43,017 nt of DNA from Poteriospumella lacustris (taxonomy: Eukaryota; Sar; Chrysophyceae; Chromulinales; Dinobryaceae). A model generated the notes under the pieces. That model did no database searches. It worked only from the letters and a program-made list of their open reading frames with translations, and was not told where the DNA came from. Positions 1 through 12,600 of this stretch are shown here, piece after piece. The position numbers and the translations under genes are program-made. The stretch is taken from the NCBI GenBank assembly GCA_008000375.1, contig SMOI01000092.1:6412-49428 (forward strand), in the 5' to 3' direction. Position 1 is the first letter of the stretch; each line of letters starts with the position of its first letter.

Positions 1-55
1 CAACTGTTGCTCAGTTTCTATATCCTTGTTCTTGTGAAAAGAAAGTCGGAGAACC

Positions 56-607
56 ATGAGAGTTTTGAAGCACCACGAGAAGAAATTGTTGAAGAAAGTC
101 GACTTCTTCGATTGGAAAGATGAGCGCAATGTTCGAGAAGCACAGATCATCCGAAGATATCATTTACAGGACCGTGAGGATTACACAAAGTATAATAAAA
201 TTGTTGGTGTTATCACAAAGTTGGTGAGCAAATTGAGAAATTTGCCCAAAGAGGATGACGTCCGAAACAAGTTGTCGGTCTCGTTGATGCAAAAACTCTT
301 CACTATGGGCTTGGTGAACAAAGAGAGCTCATTGATGGCTGCAGAGAAGTTGACAGTATCAGCATTTTGTCGTCGTCGTTTACCGGTTGTCATGGTTCGT
401 TTGAAAATGTCTGAGACTTTGAAGGAAGCAACAACCTTGATTGAACAAGGCCATGTCCGTGTTGGTCCTCACGTGGTCACTGACCCTGCTTTTCTTGTGA
501 CTCGAACATTCGAAGATTACGTCACCTGGGTGGACAGTAGCAAAATCAAGCGTATTGTTATGCAGTATAATGATAAGGTCGATGACTATCAACTGCTTGG
601 AAACTAA
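56..607 (+). CDS. IMP3: IMP3, U3 snoRNP protein (S4-domain)
   Basis: Single-exon gene for a 183-aa protein, the usual size for IMP3 (human about 184 aa). It opens with MRVLKHHEKKLLKKVDF, a signature of the family, and continues with the basic WKDERNVREAQIIRRY stretch. Residues about 108-155 are an S4-type RNA-binding domain (RLPVVMVRLKMSETLKEA, then a GHVRVGPHVVTDP turn). IMP3 joins IMP4 and MPP10 in the nucleolar small-subunit processome and promotes U3 snoRNA pairing with pre-rRNA for 18S maturation; this is family knowledge. The ATG is preceded by ACC, a good context. The gene ends 121 bases from the tail of PSMG4, which converges on it. No intron, frameshift or missing segment is visible. 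Confidence 0.95.
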   Translation: MRVLKHHEKKLLKKVDFFDWKDERNVREAQIIRRYHLQDREDYTKYNKIVGVITKLVSKLRNLPKEDDVRNKLSVSLMQKLFTMGLVNKESSLMAAEKLTVSAFCRRRLPVVMVRLKMSETLKEATTLIEQGHVRVGPHVVTDPAFLVTRTFEDYVTWVDSSKIKRIVMQYNDKVDDYQLLGN

Positions 608-728
608 AGTGATGAGTCACCGAATATCTGTCGTTTCCCTTCTTTCACTAATTTGTATCATAGCTACTTACAGAAACCTAATCATTATATATACAATGTA
701 AATGCTGGTTTAATTCATGTCTTTTCTT

Positions 729-1196
729 TCAGCTTGAGTCGGAATTTTGTTCAACAAGAAACTCCACCAACTTTTTCTCGATGCTGAAGAGGATCTCAGG
801 CATCGAATAGTAACGCTCTAGTTGTTCCGACAGAAACACTTGCTGCTTGAAGCGGCGTGCCAATCGCCGGGCCAACGAGTCACCGTATTCTTCACTAATA
901 CTTCCATTGGAGACTCCACCAGAGCGTACCAGAGTTGATGTTAAAGGACCTTCGGAAGGTTCGATCAAATTCGGCATGGCAACGATCAGATTTGAGAATG
1001 AGGCATCCGACGGACCATGCGCAAGAACATCACCACTGTCCGACAACCAAATGTAAAAGCTCTTGTTCATTCGAATGAGCCAAATAGCCACAGCATTTAA
1101 TCCCACAATAGGAATCTCTCCGTCATCGGGGATTGTGATGAGTTCGGCTTCTCCTGTCATAATGTTGACCGAAATGACACCCTTGCTGGACTTCAT
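729..1196 (-). CDS. PSMG4: Proteasome assembly chaperone 4 (PSMG4/PAC4-like)
   Basis: One exon, 155 aa. The core aligns by eye with PSMG4: a strand with SFYIWLSDSG, then SFSNLIVAMP, a loop, and the conserved block DSLARRLARRFKQQVFLSEQL, which corresponds to the LAQRLARKTNKQVFVSYNL block of animal PAC4. In other eukaryotes PAC3-PAC4 heterodimers guide alpha-ring assembly of the 20S proteasome in the cytosol. The N-terminal 40 residues are longer than in animals and add extra beta-strand sequence. The gene is divergent from the sulfotransferase upstream (301 bases between start codons) and convergent with IMP3. The start is the only ATG ahead of the conserved core. Confidence 0.8.
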   Translation of the reverse strand: MKSSKGVISVNIMTGEAELITIPDDGEIPIVGLNAVAIWLIRMNKSFYIWLSDSGDVLAHGPSDASFSNLIVAMPNLIEPSEGPLTSTLVRSGGVSNGSISEEYGDSLARRLARRFKQQVFLSEQLERYYSMPEILFSIEKKLVEFLVEQNSDSS

Positions 1197-1497
1197 TTTC
1201 GGCAGTGTTCACTCAATGGATTGCGACGCGTCAAAAGGAGATGATTTCAAAGGAAGCTCCCATCAATGCTTGAAAAAGGTATGTTTTACTCAGCGGATGC
1301 GTTCGATGACCGAGGACCAAGTGAAGCTTTGTGTCGCAGACATTCCAAACAGTCCAAACTTCCCCAAAGTTCTGAAAGCGGATCTTCTTCAAGGACACGA
1401 CAGTTTACATTCACAAACAAATTTGGTTTCGATTCTTCGTTTGGTGTCCACTTCTTGCATCTTCCCTCTATTGGAAATAAACTGACGAAATATTGAA
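1197..1497. promoter_or_regulatory. Divergent promoter/5'UTR region, PSMG4 and sulfotransferase
   Basis: 301 bases between two divergent start codons must hold both promoters. No TATA box is obvious. On the + strand an ATG at 1216 opens a 90-codon frame ending at 1485, just before the sulfotransferase ATG. It could be a long upstream ORF or chance. Bases 1278-1340 begin with gtatgt and end with a pyrimidine-poor cag, so a 5'UTR intron is possible but unproven. Confidence 0.45.
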
Positions 1498-3028
1498 ATG
1501 GAGGAAAATTGGGAAGAAAAGGTTTGGCTGATTTTGTACTTCGTCGTGCTGAACACAGTTTTGGTGTTCGTAGCCGCAGGTATCATGGTGTTTCAATTCA
1601 AAAGGAAGTTTCCCGAAAAAAGTTGGACAATCGCTTTAGTTGATACAATCATGTTTCCCTTAAGAAAGCTCCGCATTGGTCCATTCAAGAGAGGAGAATG
1701 GTCCATTGCCAATTCCATGGCGCACGCGGAGGAAGTTACTGGCCTTCATGACTGGGGGGATCGAACGTTTATGGAAGCATATAAGGCTTTGCATGCAGGT
1801 CGCATTCATAAGCGCTTGCGCTTCACAAATCTGGGTCAGTTCATTATGCAGAATGAGTTTGAGATGATTTTTGGGCGCCGCCTTCGAGCTATCGACTACT
1901 TGAAGCGCCATCCCGAAATAGAGAAGATTCAGATCAAGGAGCCCATTTTCGTTTTTGGTCTTGGTCGTTCTGGTACGACATTCACGCACCATTTGCTCTC
2001 AATGGATCCGAACGCTCGTTCCCCGCTGCTTTGGGAACTGATGTTTCCAGTTCCCGAATTCAAGGAAGATGACCGAAATTTGAGCAAAGAGAAGTTCAAG
2101 ACATTGCATTTCATCGATCGCGATATGCGAGCTCAACGTCTTCGCGATCGTTTGAAGATCCGGTCTGTTTTAGGTCAAGATGGAATGGAACAAATGCATG
2201 AGGTGGGTGCGGACTTACCTGAGGAGTGTTTGCATGCTCTTTGTGACGAATACCCTGCTGGAGTTAACCATATCTTCACTTTCTTGAATGACTGGGAGCT
2301 GTACATGAAACGATCGATTGAAGCAGGGGACGCGACTCGTGGCTATAAGTGGTACAAGAAACTTCTTCAGATTCTGACCTATCAGATGGGAGACTCGGAG
2401 AACCCACGCCGATGGGTCTTGAAGTCCCCACTGCACATTCTTTTCTTACCTCAATTGATTGAAGCATTTCCAGATGCCAAACTTGTGTGGTAAGTTCATA
2501 CCAAGTCGCTTCTGTTTGTGCTTGTACTTTTTCTCACGGAAGACGCATTCATTTTGTCACAGGGCTCATCGTCACCCTGCGCCAACTGTCACATCAATGT
2601 GTACGCTTACGAAAGCTCTGCACAGCATGTACTTTGATCGTGACACGCTTTTCCCTTTCGAGCACGGTCGAAGCTTGTACAACTTGACTACTTATTTGTT
2701 GCCAAAGGTTGACAAGGAACTGAAAGAGTTGAAAGTTCCCATTTCGCACGTGCTTTACGAAAATCTTGTGGCAAATCCGGTGGAAACTGTGCGCAAAGTT
2801 TACAAAGACTTTGGAATGGAAGTGAGCGATGAGTACGAAGCAAAATTACAAAAGTTCTTGGAAGAAAACGCTGCCCGTCGTGCGAAAATCGCGGAACGCA
2901 AAGGTCGTTCCAAATCGGAACCACTCAATTTGTATCATCCTGCAGAATATGGTCTAACAAATGAGCAATTGAGTGAAGGCATATTTGCGGACTACATCAA
3001 ACAATATAATATTACCAGCCCCAAGTAA
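1498..3028 (+). CDS. Membrane-anchored sulfotransferase (Sulfotransf_3-like)
   Basis: Two exons, 1498-2489 and 2563-3028, separated by a 73-base intron (gtaagt...cag) that splits a Trp codon; the spliced product is 485 aa. Residues about 9-36 are one hydrophobic helix (LILYFVVLNTVLVFVAAGI), so the enzyme is probably a membrane-anchored protein of the secretory pathway. The 5'-PAPS-binding loop is PIFVFGLGRSGTTFTHHLL (about residue 148). The 3'-phosphate region is RRWVLKSPLHILFLPQLIEA and, across the splice, AKLVWAHRHPAPTVTSMC. These motifs are typical of PAPS-dependent sulfotransferases of the PF13469 type. The acceptor cannot be read from the sequence; a glycan or small molecule is possible. 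An in-frame stop at 1483-1485 fixes the N-terminus after that point. Confidence 0.85.
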
Positions 3029-3623
3029 AAAGGGTCTCTGTGCACTCTTTGCTGATAGTTTCGAAAACATTTCAAAATAGATATTTTTCCATTTGTAGTG
3101 GTAGAGTTTAGAAATCTCAACAACTTTTGTAACATTTGCTAAACAAGAAGTAGAACCAACCAACATGTCAGGTCTTCTTACGAAAGCAATACTTCGACTT
3201 CAGAATGGAACAGAGGACTCAACAACCAAATGCATAGATTTTGGGAGGTTTAGGTAACCGTTTCATCCAAATGTGAGACACAGAGCGCCTGCTGCTTGGT
3301 GCTGCTGCTGTGCCGAAGAGAAACGGACGGTTTGTTTCTGATCGTTTTTCTTGTCGTTCGAACGTCAACAAGATCTGTGTGGAAAGGGATGTCTTGTCCA
3401 TAGTTATGCACAAAACATCTTTAACTTTAAGTCTTGGGTCGTGTGATTTGTTCTATTTTTCTTAATCCCAGCATTTGGTGCCCAAGATCGTGAATTACCT
3501 ATCTTATATTTGAAAAACTACTGCACTATTCAATTTTCAATTGATCAGGTATGCTTTGTAAACGACCAACCGCGAAGAAACTGAGTTGTTAATGGAGGTT
3601 TTCTTCATCATGCTACAGGAAAA
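3029..3623. other. Intergenic region upstream of dynein gene
   Basis: 595 bases with the sulfotransferase 3' end and the dynein promoter and 5'UTR. I see no RNA gene. The longest sense frame that starts with ATG is a 30-codon ORF at 3165-3257; its ATG sits in an AACCAACC-rich context and it ends on AGGTAACC, which could be a splice donor, but I found no convincing next exon. The last 80 bases before the dynein ATG are A/T-rich. Confidence 0.4.
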
Positions 3624-6600
3624 ATGTCTGAAGATAGATCAGATAAGCGTCTTGATTACTTGAAGGAGAGAATCTCTGCAGCATTTCCCAAGCTAGCTGG
3701 TGCTAAGCTTGACAAGACTTTGGCTTCTGACGAGATCAAGTAAGATTGAAAGATGCACTCGCATTTTAATCAACTTGAGATTTAAACATTTTTTTTGTTC
3801 ACAGGGAAGTTTTGGTGTCTTTCTGCGAAGATGACCAAAAGCGATGTCTGATTGTTCCAGAATCCATGAAGCTGGATTTTGTCATTCCATCGAAGTTGAC
3901 CAAAGGCAAAGTCCTCATGTTTTTGAAACTTGAACCTTGTGTCCTCAAGTCCGAAAACATTGTAACCTCGTTGGCTGTTTTGGAGTTGGGTCCAAACCCC
4001 TTCGAGCATTTGGAGTTGATGGCAAATGAAGTTTTCTTGCCCGTTTTGTCGAATCCACAGAACCAAGCCAAGTGGGGCGAGGTTCACACTCGTGAAATTT
4101 TGGATCGTTTTCACAACTTCTTGTCGAGCACAACTATTTTGTGTGGACAAATCAAAGGTGAAACTCGTTTGCCGATGCCTCCCATCGATTTGAGCGGTGG
4201 ACCAAACACGGGCAAGAATCGAATTTCGTTGTTGGAAGGTGCCATCATCACCTGGACGAAGCAAATTCGCAACGTTTTGAAGCAAGATCCTGAATCTCAA
4301 TTGAAAGCAGGCATGCATCCAACTCCTGAAGTGGAAATTGAGTTCTGGCGAAATCGTGCGAGCAACTTGAACAGCATTGTGGAGCAACTCCGCGGTCCAC
4401 GCATTCGTCGTATTCTTCGTCTTTTGCAGCAATGGAAGAGCACGTACTATAATACCTTCGAGAATTTGATCAACGAAGTCTTGGAAAATCGTATGGAAGC
4501 AAATGACAACACCAAGTACTTGCGTACCTTGGAGGAGTGGTTTGCTCGTTTGAACAGTGAAGACGACTTCCCAAAGACCGTCGAATTGTTCAAGCCAATG
4601 CTGCACATCATATTGTTGATCTGGAAGAACTCCAAGAACTACAACGTGACGAACCGTTTGGTTGTGTTGATGAAGGAGATTTGCAACAGTCTCATCAAGC
4701 AAGCGACCAAGTACGTCAGTGGTGAACAGATCTTTGCGATGATCGAGTCTGAGGAAGCCAATCTTGCTGCTTCTATGTTGGAAACCACACTTCATGTGTG
4801 TGATACCTTCAAGAAGACTTATTCTGATTATAAGAATACAGCAAATGCCGAATGTCCTGCGAACCCTTGGCGTATTCCGAACAGCGCTTTGTTTTTGCGT
4901 TTGGATTCGTTCTTGGAAAGATGTCGCGATATTTTGGACTTGACGTCGACCATTGTGCAATTCTCCAAATTGGCGAAGATTGAAATCGGAGGAACTAAGG
5001 GTAAAACCTTGACCGCTTCGATCAAGCAGATCTACGAGGATTTCCATCATTCCGTTGCCAAGTTCAAGGCCGTTCCGTACGATATCATGGATGTTGGAGC
5101 CAAGGCGTTCGATGATGACTTCTATGAATTCCGTTGCTCTATCAAGGAGTTGGAACGCCGTCTTGGTGCGGTGGTTAGTCTGGCCTTCGATGATTGCTCC
5201 AACGTGTATGGCAAGTTCAAGCTTTTGGATAGCTTCGAAGGTTTGTTGGAAAGACCCATCATTCAAGACGAGCTTGAGAAGAAGTACATTGGCTTGGTGC
5301 AGGCATACGGCCAAGATTTGAAGACGGTGCAAGAAATCTTCCTTGAATACCGTGACTCGACTACTCCTGCTTTGTGGAATCTTCCTCCCATCGCTGGTGC
5401 GTTGACTTGGTGCCGCGGTTTGATTGATCGCATTGAAATTCCTTACGCGAAGCTCCAACAACTGGATTCCAATATTCTGGAACGTGAGGAAGCCAAGGAA
5501 GTCATCAAGGTCTTCTCGAACATTCGTAATGCTTCTTTGACTGAATTTGAGACCCAAAAGATCGATGAATGGGGACGTGACGTGGAGCAATCCTCTCATT
5601 CCAAGTTGAAGTTGCCTTTGTTGACGCGCAATGCTGAAACTCGTTTGTTGACGGTCAATTTCGATCCTGCGTTGGTACGTCTTCTTCGTGAAGTGAAATA
5701 CTTCTTGTTGTTGGGATTGAATGTGCCCGATACCGCGTTGGAGATTTACAAGCAAGTTGAAACGTTCCGCGCCTGGACTGGTAACTTGGATTTGATTGTC
5801 AACATGAACAACGATGTGTTGAACATTCTCTTGCCAGTTGAACGTCCTTTGGCAATGCCTTACTTGACCAAGTTTGATAGTGTCATCGAGAAAGGTTTGG
5901 CTGGCTTGAACTGGAAGTCACCTGGTATCACCGACTTCATTTCGGAAGCCATGGAACAAGTCAAGACTGTTTCCGAGGTGGTTCGTAGTATGAAGAACAA
6001 CTTACGTCACGTCAACGAGCAATTGCAATTGCACAACAAGCCTTTGTTGGTCCGCAAACCTAAGCCTATCTTGAAGGATGAATTCGAAAAAGACCATAAA
6101 AACTTCGTCAAGGAACGTTATGCGGAAATCAAGGAAGCCGGAAAGAACATTCACAACATGGTGAAAGAGACGAACAAGACCTTGCGTGCTCCCAATGCTT
6201 CCAATGATTGGAAGGCATATGTTGACTTCGTGAACAATGTGGTGGTTGATGGTCTTGCACGTATTGTGTATACCTCGTTGGACTTTTTGTTTGAACAAAT
6301 TGATCCTGCTACCATTACCCGTGAAGACAAGATGCCGCTCATTGAGATTAAGTTGGATTTGGTCTCTGTCAAGGTGGACGAAGTTCGACACGATGAAGTT
6401 CGCTTCATTCCTGATTTGAAGGAATCCAGCGGCAAGGGTGTTCGTGATTTGATCAACAGCTGGATTGGATCTTTCTTGCATGTGGCGAACTTGATCAAGC
6501 GTCTCGACAACGAAGGCACGTATCTTCGTGAAATCCATGCGGACCACAACGTCAAGATGTTGTTGGCCATCATCAGTGATACGTTGGAACAAAACGAGGA

Positions 6601-9600
6601 ATCCTGCATGGGTGTCCTGCGTCAATACGAGAAATTCAACTATCTCTGGTTGACTGACATGTCTGAATACTTTGCGAAGTTCTTGGAAGAAGCCATGGTG
6701 ATGAGCCCCAACGGACAATTGTTGCCGAACTTGGACAAGTTCAAGGAAGCCATTTGCAAGTATGAAGCTGTTCGTGACCAAGTTCAACAATTCCAATCTC
6801 CATTGGATGTTGGATGGTTGCGTATCAACACTCAGCCGGTCAAGTCTCAATTGTTCACGTGGACTTCGCGTTGGATCGACTTGTTCATCAACCATTTGAA
6901 GTTGGTGATCAACGAGAAGTTGAACAATTTGGTGTCGTTCATTCAACGCGTTTCCGTTGGACTTGATATTCAAGTGACCGAGAACCATTCCAAGGAAGGC
7001 AAGAGAGACTTGATGCGGGTCATGAGTGATATTCGTGATGTCCGTAAGGCTGAATTCTTGTACAAGGAGATGTTCCAACCATTGCAAGACTGCTTGGCGA
7101 TCTTGAAGGGTCACGGCGTTGATTTGTCGACGTTGGAGAAGATTCATGGCAAATGGGTGCAAGATTACTTGGACGAGGCACCCATGTTGTGGGAATCTGT
7201 CTTGAAGAAGACCAACCGCAAGAAGGAAGAGATTCTTCCCTTGCAGATCAGTGAAGTCGAGAACTTGAAAGTCGATTTGGAGAATTTCTTCATGTCGGTT
7301 CGTGAATTCCGCAACAATTTCCGTGCGAAGGCTCCTTTCACCTTCACGGGTTCTCCTCACGAGGCCTACGTGTTGATGGACAATCACGCGGTGGATTTGA
7401 TTTCCAAGGACGCTGAAGCGAAGCGCTTCAATGAATTGGAAGAACTCTTTGAGTTGCAAGTTTCTCGTTACAACGAAATGAGTGACACGCGATCGGAATT
7501 GCGTTTGTTGAAGCAAGTCTGGGACGTGAAGGACATGGTCTTGAACACGTACACGTCTTGGAACGGCCAATTGTGGAATGAAATCAAGACGGAGGACTTG
7601 GAAGATATCAACAAGACGTTGTTGAAGAACTTGCGTAAGATGGGTAACGATTTCGGCGTCGTCAAGGGCTGGGTCGTTTACCGTTCCATCGAAGAGACGA
7701 TTAAGAATATGTCCATTGTGTTGCCCTTGATCAACGACTTGCATTCCAATGCGATGCGTGATCGTCACTGGAAATCCTTGGCCAAGGTCTGCGGTGTCAA
7801 GTCCATTGATCCCAATGATCCCAAGTTCACTTTCGAGGATATGATTCGCTTGAAGTTGCACGAGCACACCGAAGACGTGGAAGAAATCGTCGAAACCGCG
7901 AACAAGGAGTTGAAAATTGAGAAGAAGCTTCGCGACATTGAAACCCTTTGGCGTGACATGTCGTTGGAGTATGTTCCTCACAATGATTCCGAAATGTTCT
8001 TGGTGAAGTTGAGCGAAGAAGTCATTGAATCGTTGGAATCCCATCAATTGGAGTTGCAAACGATGATTGGTATGGGAAAATTCGTCGATTTCTTCCGAAC
8101 CCGTGTCATTGAATGGCAAGAGAAGTTGGGTTCGATGGAAGATGTGCTCAAGGTGTGGGTGAACGTGACCAAGTCCTGGGCTGCCTTGGAAAGTATTTTC
8201 TTGGCTTCTGCGGATATCCGCTCTCAATTGCCTGATGATACCAAGCGTTTCGAAGGCATTGATTCGGAGTTCAAGGAGTTGATGAAGGATGCCGTCAACG
8301 TGCCCAACTGCGTTCAAGTGTGCTTGGTCGATGGTCGTCAAGAGGCCCTTGCCAGTATGATGGCTCGCTTGGATCAGTGCCAGAAATCGTTGAACGAGTA
8401 CTTGGATCAGAAGAAGAAAATTTTCCCTCGTTTCTATTTCGTGTCCAACGTCGCTTTGTTGGATATGTTGGCGAACGGTACCAACCCTCCGAAGATCATG
8501 AAGTATTTGGGCGATTGTTACGACTCTCTCGATGAGTTGGTGTTCGTGAAGGACGAACAAGGCAACACGAACATCAAGCTTGCTGACGAAATGATTGCCA
8601 AGGATAAGGAACGCTTGAAGTTGTTCGAACCTTTCGCCTTGGAAGGTGAAGTTGAGCGCTACTTGAACAATTTGACCGAAGCGATGCGTACGACCTTGAA
8701 GATCAAGATGCAAGATGGTTACACGACGGCTGGCTTGTGGGAAGTTGAGAAGCCTCGTCACGAGTGGCTCTTCCACTACCCTGCCCAGACTGTTGTCACG
8801 ACTACTCAAATCTACTGGACCGAAGAAACCGAGACTGCGCTGGATGATTTGTCCGGTGGCCAAGAAGATGCGATCAAGCGCTACCTCAACGTTTGTGACA
8901 CTCGTTTGGCGGAGTTGATCAAGCTGGTCTTGGGCAGCTTGAGCAAGGGTGATCGTGTGAAGATTATCACCATCATTACCTTGGATGTGCACGGACGTGA
9001 CGTGATTCAAAAGTTGATTGACGAAAAGGTCGAAGACAAGGAGGCTTTCTTGTGGGTCCAGCAATTGCGTTTCGTCTGGCAACCTGGAAATTTGGACACA
9101 GAAATTCGTATTACTGATTTCCGTACCAAGTATTTCTATGAGTGGATCGGAAACACCGGTCGTTTGGTGATTACGCCGTTGACTGATCGTTGCTACGTCA
9201 CCTTGACGATGGGTCTTCGTTTGTTCTTGGGTGGTGCTCCTGCTGGTCCTGCCGGAACTGGTAAGACGGAGACTACCAAGGATTTGGCTCGTGCGTTGGC
9301 TTTGCCTTGCTACGTGTTCAACTGCTCGGATCAGATGAACTACCAGACCATGGCTGATATTTTCCGTGGTTTGGCACAGACGGGTACTTGGGGTTGCTTC
9401 GACGAGTTCAATCGTATTTCGATTGAAGTCTTGTCGGTCGTTGCAACGCAAGTGAAAACGGTCCAAGATTGCATCAAGAAATTGGCCATTGTGTCTAACC
9501 GTGAGCCTGAATACCAGCACTTGCCTCCAGGCTTGCCGCCGGTGAAGATTGGTAACTTCACCTTCGAAGGTGATTTGATTTCCATTGTCCCAACCTGTGG

Positions 9601-12600
9601 TTTCTTCATCACCATGAATCCTGGTTATGCTGGTCGTACGGAATTACCTGAAAACTTGAAGGTGTTGTTCCGCTCGTGTGCCATGATTCGTCCGGATTTG
9701 AAGTTGATCTGCGAGAACATGTTGATGAGTGAAGGTTTCCAAGGAGCTCGTAAGTTGTCGATCAAGTTCGTGACGTTGTACGAATTGTCTTCCGAATTGC
9801 TGTCCAAGCAAGCGCACTACGATTGGGGTCTTCGTGCCGTCAAGTCCGTGTTGCGTGTTGCTGGTAGCTTGAAGCGTGGTGAGCCTGATAAGAGTGAGGA
9901 TGAGTTGTTGATGAGAGCCTTGCGTGATTTCAACACGCCTAAGATTCCTGTCAATGATACTCCTATCTTCTTGCGCTTGATTTCTGATTTGTTCATGGGA
10001 TTGGATGCGCAATTGAAGGTCAACGACAAGTTGAAGGAAATCGTCCAAGTGGTGACCAAGGAAGAGAAGCTGAGAACGGACGACGCGTTCGTGTTGAAGG
10101 TGTTGCAGTTCCAAGAGTTGTTGGATGTGCGTCACTCCGTCATGTTGCTGGGTCCCACCGGTTGTGGTAAGACTACCATCTGGAAGACACTGGTGAATAC
10201 ACACAACTGGGATGTGGAGAAACAAGCATACAAATCGAAGCGTACTTGCGTGTATGAAACGGTGAACCCGAAGGCAGTCACTGGTGATGAGTTGTATGGT
10301 TACATGACTCTTGCCAAGGACTGGAAGGACGGTGTGTTGTCCATCATCATGAGAGGTATGGCGAAGAACGTTGCCGAGCAAGGTTTCCATGACCACCAAT
10401 CGTACAAGTGGGTGGTGTTGGATGGTGATATCGATGCCGTGTGGATCGAGTCGATGAATACCGTCATGGATGACAACAAGGTGCTTACCTTGGTGTCCAA
10501 CGAACGTATTCCCTTGTCTGAAGCAATGCGCATGGTTTTCGAGATCAATTCCTTGAAAAACGCGACGCCGGCCACCGTGTCTCGTGCGGGTATTTTGTAT
10601 ATCAACGAGACGGATATCGGTTGGCGACCTTTCGTAGAAAGTTGGTTGTTGAAGCGTGATCTTGCTGGATTGGATGCATCTGGTGTCGAAAAGGCTTGTT
10701 TACGAGGTTTCTTCGAGAAGTACGTCGATGCTACCAATGAGATGCGCCGCAAGGATTTCAAGGAATGTACCCCGATGTATCTGTTGAATAAGGTCTCCAC
10801 CATCGTTTATTTGATGGAGGGACTGTTGGAGACGATTCCTTACGAGAAGAAATCGGCGGATATCATCGAGAACTTGTTCTTGTTCTGCGTGATGTGGGCT
10901 TTCGGTGGTCCGATGGTGGTCGACAAGGCTGGCGATTTCCGCAAAAAATTCAACGAAGCCCTTTCCATGCAATTCGGACAGAAATTCCCGAAGGAAAAGC
11001 TTTGTTTCGATTACGTGTATTCGATTCAAGAAGAAAGTTTTGTTGATTGGTCGACCAAAGTTCCCGCGTATCAACCGATTCCGATCGGTGGTGGATCCGG
11101 TGAAACTCCTTTCACTCAACTGTTCGTTCCTACATCGGATACCGTGCGCTTGACCTATTTGATGGATATGTTGGCTCGCAAGGGTCGTCACTGTATGTTG
11201 GTTGGTTCTGGTTCGGGTAAAACCTCAGTTATCAACCAATACTTGCAGGGTTTGGACAAGGATGTTGATGGATTCTTGAGTACGACCATCAACATGTCTT
11301 ACTTCACTGACTCGAAGCGTCTGCAACAAGAATTGGAATTGCCTATCGACAAGCGTTCTGGTCGTCGATATGGTCCACCTGCTACGAAGCGCTTGATTTT
11401 CTTCATCGATGACATGAACTTGCCATACGTGGAGACCTACGGTACTCAGAATGCGATTGCGTTGTTGACGCAGCACATGTCCTATGGCACGATCTTCGAT
11501 CGTGCAGATTTGGGTTTGCGCAAAGAGTTGGTGGACATCCAATACATGGCTGCGATGAACCCAACTGCTGGTTCGTTCACGATTTGTGAACGTGCTCAAC
11601 GCCATTTCGCTACCTTCGCCTGTTTGATGCCTTCCAAGCAAGATTTGACGACAATTTTCCGCTCGTTGATGTCTGGTCATGTGCAAGGATTCACGAACCA
11701 AGTGATGGATTCGGTGGATAGAATCGTGGAAGCCTCGTTGGTCTTCTACGACGATATCTGCAAGAAATTCTTGCCATCCGCTGTCAAGTTCACGTACAAC
11801 TGGAACTTGCGTGAGTTGACCAACATCTTCCAGGGTATTTGCTTGATCCGTTCGAACGATTTCACGACCTTTGCGGATGTTGCACGTGTGTGGATTCATG
11901 AATTTGCGAGAGTGATTTCTGATCGCTTCTTCACCTTGCCGGAATATGAGATCTACGACACCATGTTGAAGGATGTCATGAAGAAGCAGCTTGGCATCAA
12001 CAACCAAGATGAAATCTTATCGCAGACCATCATCTACACCAATTTCGCGAGCTCTTCGACCAATGCTTACTTGCCCGTGGCCAGTATGGATGCGTTGAAG
12101 AAGGTGGTCGACATGAAGTTGATGGAATACAACGAGTCCAATGCGATGATGGATTTGGTGCTGTTCGAACAGGCGGCTGCTCACATTGCCCGCATTGCGC
12201 GTATCATTTCCAACCCATCTGGTAACGCCATGTTGATTGGTGTTGGTGGTTCCGGTAAACAATCGTTGTCTCGCTTGGCGGCATACATTTGCGGTTACGA
12301 AGTTCGCCAATTGCAAGTCACTGGCTCTTTCCGTGTCGATGATTTGTTGGAATCGTTCCGTGAGATGTTCCGTCAGAGTGGTGTGAAGGGAATTCAAATT
12401 CTTTTCCTCATGACTGATACTCAAGTCGTCGACGAGCGTTTCTTGATCTACATCAATGCGATCCTGGCGTCTGGCTGGATTTCTGGTCTCTTCCCCAAGG
12501 ACGAAATCGATGGTATGCTTGGGAACTTGCGTAACGAAGCGAAGTCATGCGGTATTCCCGATGTTTCCGAGGCGATGTTGCAGTTCTTGATTTCGCGTGT

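Noticed and set aside
609-690. Possible box C/D snoRNA after IMP3 (GTGATGAG)
   Set aside because: A C-box-like motif is present but no D box (CTGA) with a closing stem follows at a suitable distance.
3782-5755. 657-codon minus-strand open frame at the dynein 5' end
   Set aside because: Same cause: TTG and GAA/AAG bias gives Gln, Phe and Leu on the other strand. The sense strand has clear homology.
6002-9520. 1172-codon open frame on the minus strand inside the dynein gene
   Set aside because: Antisense shadow. The dynein gene avoids TTA, CTA and TCA codons, which are the antisense stops, so long false frames arise. It is Gln/Leu/His-rich and has no domain.
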